From CAVALG01 sp045576295 (GTDB taxonomy: Bacteria > Bacillota > Clostridia > Oscillospirales > Acutalibacteraceae): a stretch of DNA of 9,265 nucleotides. Both the position numbers and the translations under genes were made by a program. Numbering within the stretch: position 1 is the stretch's first letter; every line of letters begins with the position of its first letter. Below, in pieces: positions 6,606-9,265 of this stretch. The DNA is taken from assembly GCA_045576295.1 (NCBI GenBank), contig JAZNGF010000038.1, positions 1 through 9,265 on the forward strand. The letters run 5' to 3'. The notes under the pieces were generated by a model. The model worked only from the letters and a program-made list of their open reading frames with translations, did no database searches and had not been told where the DNA came from.

Positions 6606-8450
6606 ATGGATAATGCAAAATTAGAAAAATTACTGCTTACCGTTCAAAAACCCGGAAGATATTCGGGCGGCGAACAGGGCAGCGTGATTAAAGATAAAAC
6701 GAAGGTTGACGTTAGGTTTGCCTTCTGTTTCCCCGACACTTATGAAATAGGTATGTCGCACCTGGGGATGAAAATTCTTTATTCGCAGTTTAATTCCTAT
6801 GATTACATCTGGTGCGAGCGCGTTTTTGCGCCTTGGATAGATTTTGAAGAGGTAATGATAGAAAACGATATCCCCTTGTTTGCACTCGAAAGCCGCGACG
6901 CTGTTTCTCAGTTTGATATAATCGGTTTTACGCTGCAATACGAAATGTCGTACACCAATGTTTTAAATATGCTAAAACTCGGCGGGATACCAATCCGCTC
7001 GGCCGATAGAAAAGAGCTCAAAAACCTTGTTGTTGCAGGCGGCCCTTGCGTTTGCAACGCCGAACCGCTTGCCGAATTTGTTGATCTGTTCTTTTTAGGC
7101 GAGGGCGAAGAGGTTGACATTGAGGTTATAAACCTTTACCGCGAATATAAGCAAAAAGGGCTTAGCAAGGAAGAATTTTTAAAGGCTGCCGCTAAAATCG
7201 AGGGGGTTTATGTTCCCTCGCTTTATGATGTTGAGTATAACGAAAACGGCACTGTAAAATCTATTGAACCTAAGGGCGATGCGCCAAAAACCATTAGAAA
7301 GCGCATCATGGCTGATCTTGATAACACCTTCTACCCCTCGAACTTTGTTGTGCCCTACATTGAAATAGTGCACGACAGAGCAATGCAGGAAATTTTCAGG
7401 GGTTGCATTCGCGGTTGCCGCTTTTGCCAGGCAGGCTTTATATACAGGCCCGTTCGCGAAAAAAGCCCCGACACCATTAACGCCCAAGCGAAATGCCTTT
7501 GCGATTCAACGGGCTATGGCGAGCTTTCGCTATCGTCGCTCAGCACAAGCGACTACACCCGACTTGACGAAATGTTCACCAAAATGTTCGAATGGAGCGA
7601 ACGCGATAACATAAGCATCGCAGTGCCATCACTTCGCGTTGATAACTTTTCAGATGAACTTTTAGAAAAAATTAAAAAGATTAAAAAATCGGGCCTTACC
7701 TTTGCGCCCGAAGCGGGCACACAGCGCCTTCGCGATGTTATAAATAAAAACGTAACCGAAGAAGAAATTATGAACACCTGCCTTACAGCCTTTAACGGCG
7801 GCTACACCTCGGTTAAGCTTTACTTTATGCTGGGCCTTCCAACCGAAACCGATGAAGACTTGGTTGGAATAACCGAACTCGGCCAAAGGATTGTTGACCT
7901 TTATTATAATAACCCCAACCGCCAAAAGGGCAAGGGCGTTAACATTTCAATCAGCGTTTCATCCTTTGTTCCAAAGCCGTTCACACCATTTGAATTTGAA
8001 CCGCAAATAACAAAGGCCGAAATTGAACGCAAGCAAAAGGTGCTGCAAGACAGCGTTACAACAAAGAAAATCCAGCTTTCGTGGCACGATGCTAACACAA
8101 GCTTTTTAGAGGGCGTTTTAGCAAGGGGCGACAGGCGCCTTTCACGCGTTTTAGAAACTGCGCTCGAAAAGGGCTGCCGTTTCGATAGTTGGAATGAATG
8201 CTTTGACCTTTCAAAGTGGCTTGAAGCATTCGAAGAAAACGGCATTGACCCTGCTTTTTACGCCAACCGCACAAGAAGCTATGATGAAATAATGCCATGG
8301 AGCCACCTTGATTACGCCGTGAAACGCGAGTTTTTAATTGAAGAAAACAAACGCGCCCACGCCGAAACCACAACCCCGAACTGCCGCGAAAAGTGCTCGG
8401 GGTGCGGCGCTGCATGCTATGGAAGGGGTGTTTGCTTTGAAAAACGTTAG
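6606..8450 (+). CDS. Uncharacterised radical SAM protein, TIGR03960 type, with N-terminal B12-binding-like domain
   Basis: This 614-aa protein has a cobalamin-binding-like Rossmann region at about 35-180 (FAFCFPDTYEIGMSHLG, then FDIIGFTLQYEMSYTNVLNML and a GGP loop near 145-147). I do not see the DxHxxG cobalt-ligand motif, so B12 binding is uncertain. The radical SAM core carries CIRGCRFC (Cys267, 271, 274), the ligands of the S-adenosylmethionine-cleaving [4Fe-4S] cluster. Later come APEAGTQRLRDVINK and the SWHD block. The C-terminus has five cysteines (593, 597, 600, 604, 610), a possible second metal site. The architecture matches the TIGR03960 family, which is usually encoded next to or fused with the TIGR03936 protein that follows here. 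The ATG at 6606 has GGAGA upstream and is the first good start after the promoter. The substrate is unknown; a role in RNA or ribosome-linked modification is sometimes inferred from the family's usual neighbours (rng, rplU, rpmA), which are absent from this window. Confidence 0.9.
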   Translation: MDNAKLEKLLLTVQKPGRYSGGEQGSVIKDKTKVDVRFAFCFPDTYEIGMSHLGMKILYSQFNSYDYIWCERVFAPWIDFEEVMIENDIPLFALESRDAVSQFDIIGFTLQYEMSYTNVLNMLKLGGIPIRSADRKELKNLVVAGGPCVCNAEPLAEFVDLFFLGEGEEVDIEVINLYREYKQKGLSKEEFLKAAAKIEGVYVPSLYDVEYNENGTVKSIEPKGDAPKTIRKRIMADLDNTFYPSNFVVPYIEIVHDRAMQEIFRGCIRGCRFCQAGFIYRPVREKSPDTINAQAKCLCDSTGYGELSLSSLSTSDYTRLDEMFTKMFEWSERDNISIAVPSLRVDNFSDELLEKIKKIKKSGLTFAPEAGTQRLRDVINKNVTEEEIMNTCLTAFNGGYTSVKLYFMLGLPTETDEDLVGITELGQRIVDLYYNNPNRQKGKGVNISISVSSFVPKPFTPFEFEPQITKAEIERKQKVLQDSVTTKKIQLSWHDANTSFLEGVLARGDRRLSRVLETALEKGCRFDSWNECFDLSKWLEAFEENGIDPAFYANRTRSYDEIMPWSHLDYAVKREFLIEENKRAHAETTTPNCREKCSGCGAACYGRGVCFEKR

Positions 8451-9087
8451 GCTTTATTATAAAAAAACGGGGCGAATGAAGTTCGTTTCTCACCTTGATA
8501 TGAACCGCTATATGGCAAGGCTTATAAAGCTTACCCGCCTGCCCGTTTGGTATACCGAGGGCTTTAACCAGCACATTTACCTGAACTTTGCGCTCCCACT
8601 TTCGCTTGGTTTTGAAAGCGAATATGAAATTATGGATATAAGGCTTTTAGAAGATGTTCCGTTTAACGAAATTGTTGAAAAAGCCCACGCCCACGCCGCA
8701 CGGGGCATTGAATTTTTTGCCGCCGAAGAGCCGCAGAAAAAATTCGGCAAAATAGCCTCGGCCGATTATGTTATTAAATATTTGGCCGATGAAAACACAG
8801 CCGAAAGGTTTGAAGAGTTTTTAAAGCTCCCCGAAATAATGGTTCAAAAGAAAACCAAAAAGGGTGGGTTTAAAGAGGTTGACATTGCAAAAATGATAAA
8901 CAGCTCAACCGTTTCAAAAAACGGCGGAACCATTACCGCAACCTTTAACCTTGCCGCAGGCGGTAGCGAAAACCTGAACCCCGCGCTTATTACCGAGGCA
9001 TTTAATAATTTAGAAAACGCCAACATCGAAACCGTTTCTGTAATTAGAACCTGCCTTTATGATGATTGCGGAGAAGTGTTTAAATAA
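8437..9087 (+). CDS. Radical SAM-linked protein, TIGR03936/DUF2344 type
   Basis: This 216-aa protein begins with the family pattern YYKKTGRMKFVSHLDMNR (about residues 7-24), followed by LPVWYTEGFNQHIYLNFALP and LSLGFESEYE (about 35-64). These blocks identify the uncharacterised family that accompanies or is fused to TIGR03960 radical SAM enzymes. I chose the TTG at 8437 because AAGGGG stands just upstream and the conserved pattern begins a few residues later. The ATG at 8419 and GTG at 8428 are close alternatives. A start at 8338 would add a Lys/Pro/Ala-rich segment that is only the other-frame reading of the upstream gene. It overlaps the radical SAM gene by 14 bp, so translation is probably coupled and the two products probably act together. 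The stop is only 37 bp from the right inverted repeat. No catalytic motif is recognised. Confidence 0.88.
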   Translation: MKNVRLYYKKTGRMKFVSHLDMNRYMARLIKLTRLPVWYTEGFNQHIYLNFALPLSLGFESEYEIMDIRLLEDVPFNEIVEKAHAHAARGIEFFAAEEPQKKFGKIASADYVIKYLADENTAERFEEFLKLPEIMVQKKTKKGGFKEVDIAKMINSSTVSKNGGTITATFNLAAGGSENLNPALITEAFNNLENANIETVSVIRTCLYDDCGEVFK

Positions 9088-9166
9088 CCCACAGCCACTA
9101 TAAAAAAAGAAAGCCCGATGCGGAAAATGAGCGGGGTTCCTAAGGACAGTTATCTTTAATTAAAAC

Positions 9167-9187
9167 GGAATTTGACACACAAATTCC
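9167..9187. other. Small hairpin inside the right inverted repeat
   Basis: This is the mirror copy of the hairpin at 79-99: a perfect 8-bp stem around a 5-nt loop, without a following T run. Function unknown. Confidence 0.5.
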
Positions 9188-9211
9188 CTGCTTGTGACAG
9201 TATAAGACAAA

Positions 9212-9265
9212 ACTACCCGAAGAAGAGGAAAACAAACCTCTTTTTCGGGTAGTAATTTTATATAG
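9212..9265 (+). terminator. Rho-independent-type terminator for the radical SAM transcript
   Basis: The plus-strand RNA forms a fully paired 17-bp stem (9212-9228 with 9237-9253, one G-U wobble) around an 8-nt loop, followed by AATTTTATATAG. It is the same sequence that ends the rnf transcript at the other side of the window, and lies about 125 nt after the last stop codon. The U-tract is interrupted, so efficiency may be moderate. Confidence 0.75.

Larger units (their letters stand above)
9125..9265. repeat. Right copy of the perfect 141-bp terminal inverted repeat
   Basis: This is the exact reverse complement of 1-141; identity ends at 9125 (9124 differs from the matching position). It begins 37 bp after the stop of the radical SAM-linked gene. 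Read outward from the genes, both ends of the window therefore show the same 141-base sequence. It runs to the last base of the window, so its true extent is unknown. Confidence 0.95.

Noticed and set aside
6606..7150. Canonical B12-binding domain with DxHxxG in the radical SAM protein
   Set aside because: The fold-like segments are present but I see no DxHxxG motif, only SHLG in the first part, so cobalamin binding is left uncertain.
8338..8436. Longer start for the radical SAM-linked protein
   Set aside because: The added segment is the other-frame reading of the well-supported radical SAM C-terminus, and the conserved family pattern begins just after the TTG at 8437.
9172..9206. Outward promoter in the repeat (TTGACA followed by TATAAG, mirrored at 60-94)
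   Set aside because: The spacer is 23 bp, too long for a sigma-70 promoter, and transcription would run straight into the hairpin.
1..9265. Linear replicon or phage genome with terminal inverted repeats
   Set aside because: The interior encodes chromosomal housekeeping-type genes only (Rnf, radical SAM pair, DUF1015), with no replication, terminal-protein, telomere resolvase or phage genes. An assembly break at a repeat explains the ends better.

Overview
The window carries two divergent gene blocks that share one promoter region and are closed at both outer ends by the same 141-bp sequence in inverted orientation. The moderate GC content, strong AGGAGG-type ribosome binding sites, rnfCDGEAB gene order and the TIGR03960/TIGR03936 radical-SAM pair all point to an anaerobic Gram-positive bacterium of the Clostridia. 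An uncultured gut-type Oscillospirales or Eubacteriales lineage is my guess; the species cannot be named from the sequence.

Minus strand, 6414 down to 172: a complete Rnf complex operon (rnfC, rnfD, rnfG, rnfE, rnfA, rnfB), followed 16 bp later by a DUF1015 protein. The genes overlap or are separated by short gaps, so they are very probably one transcript. Rnf is a membrane respiratory enzyme that passes electrons from reduced ferredoxin to NAD+ and pumps Na+ or H+. The cofactor signatures are present: two [4Fe-4S] sites in RnfC, covalent-FMN threonine motifs in RnfD and RnfG, paired membrane cysteines in RnfA and RnfE, and a multi-cluster RnfB.

Plus strand, 6606 to 9087: a 614-aa radical SAM protein (TIGR03960 type) and an overlapping 216-aa radical SAM-linked protein (TIGR03936/DUF2344 type). 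Both families are widespread and functionally uncharacterised. The 191-bp region between the blocks (6415-6605) holds two back-to-back sigma-70-like promoters, each TTGCAA, 17 bp, then a TACAAT or TAAAAT -10.

Ends: positions 1-141 and 9125-9265 are perfect reverse complements. Each copy carries a strong hairpin that pairs fully only in RNA transcribed outwards, so it can terminate both operons, and a second small hairpin. The repeats reach the exact ends of the window, and their length equals a common maximum assembly k-mer. The true repeat is therefore probably longer, and the window is probably a complete contig between two inverted copies. No undescribed multi-gene system is evident. The most unusual signals are the inverted-repeat frame, the cysteine-rich tail of RnfE, and the abrupt end of the radical-SAM block.
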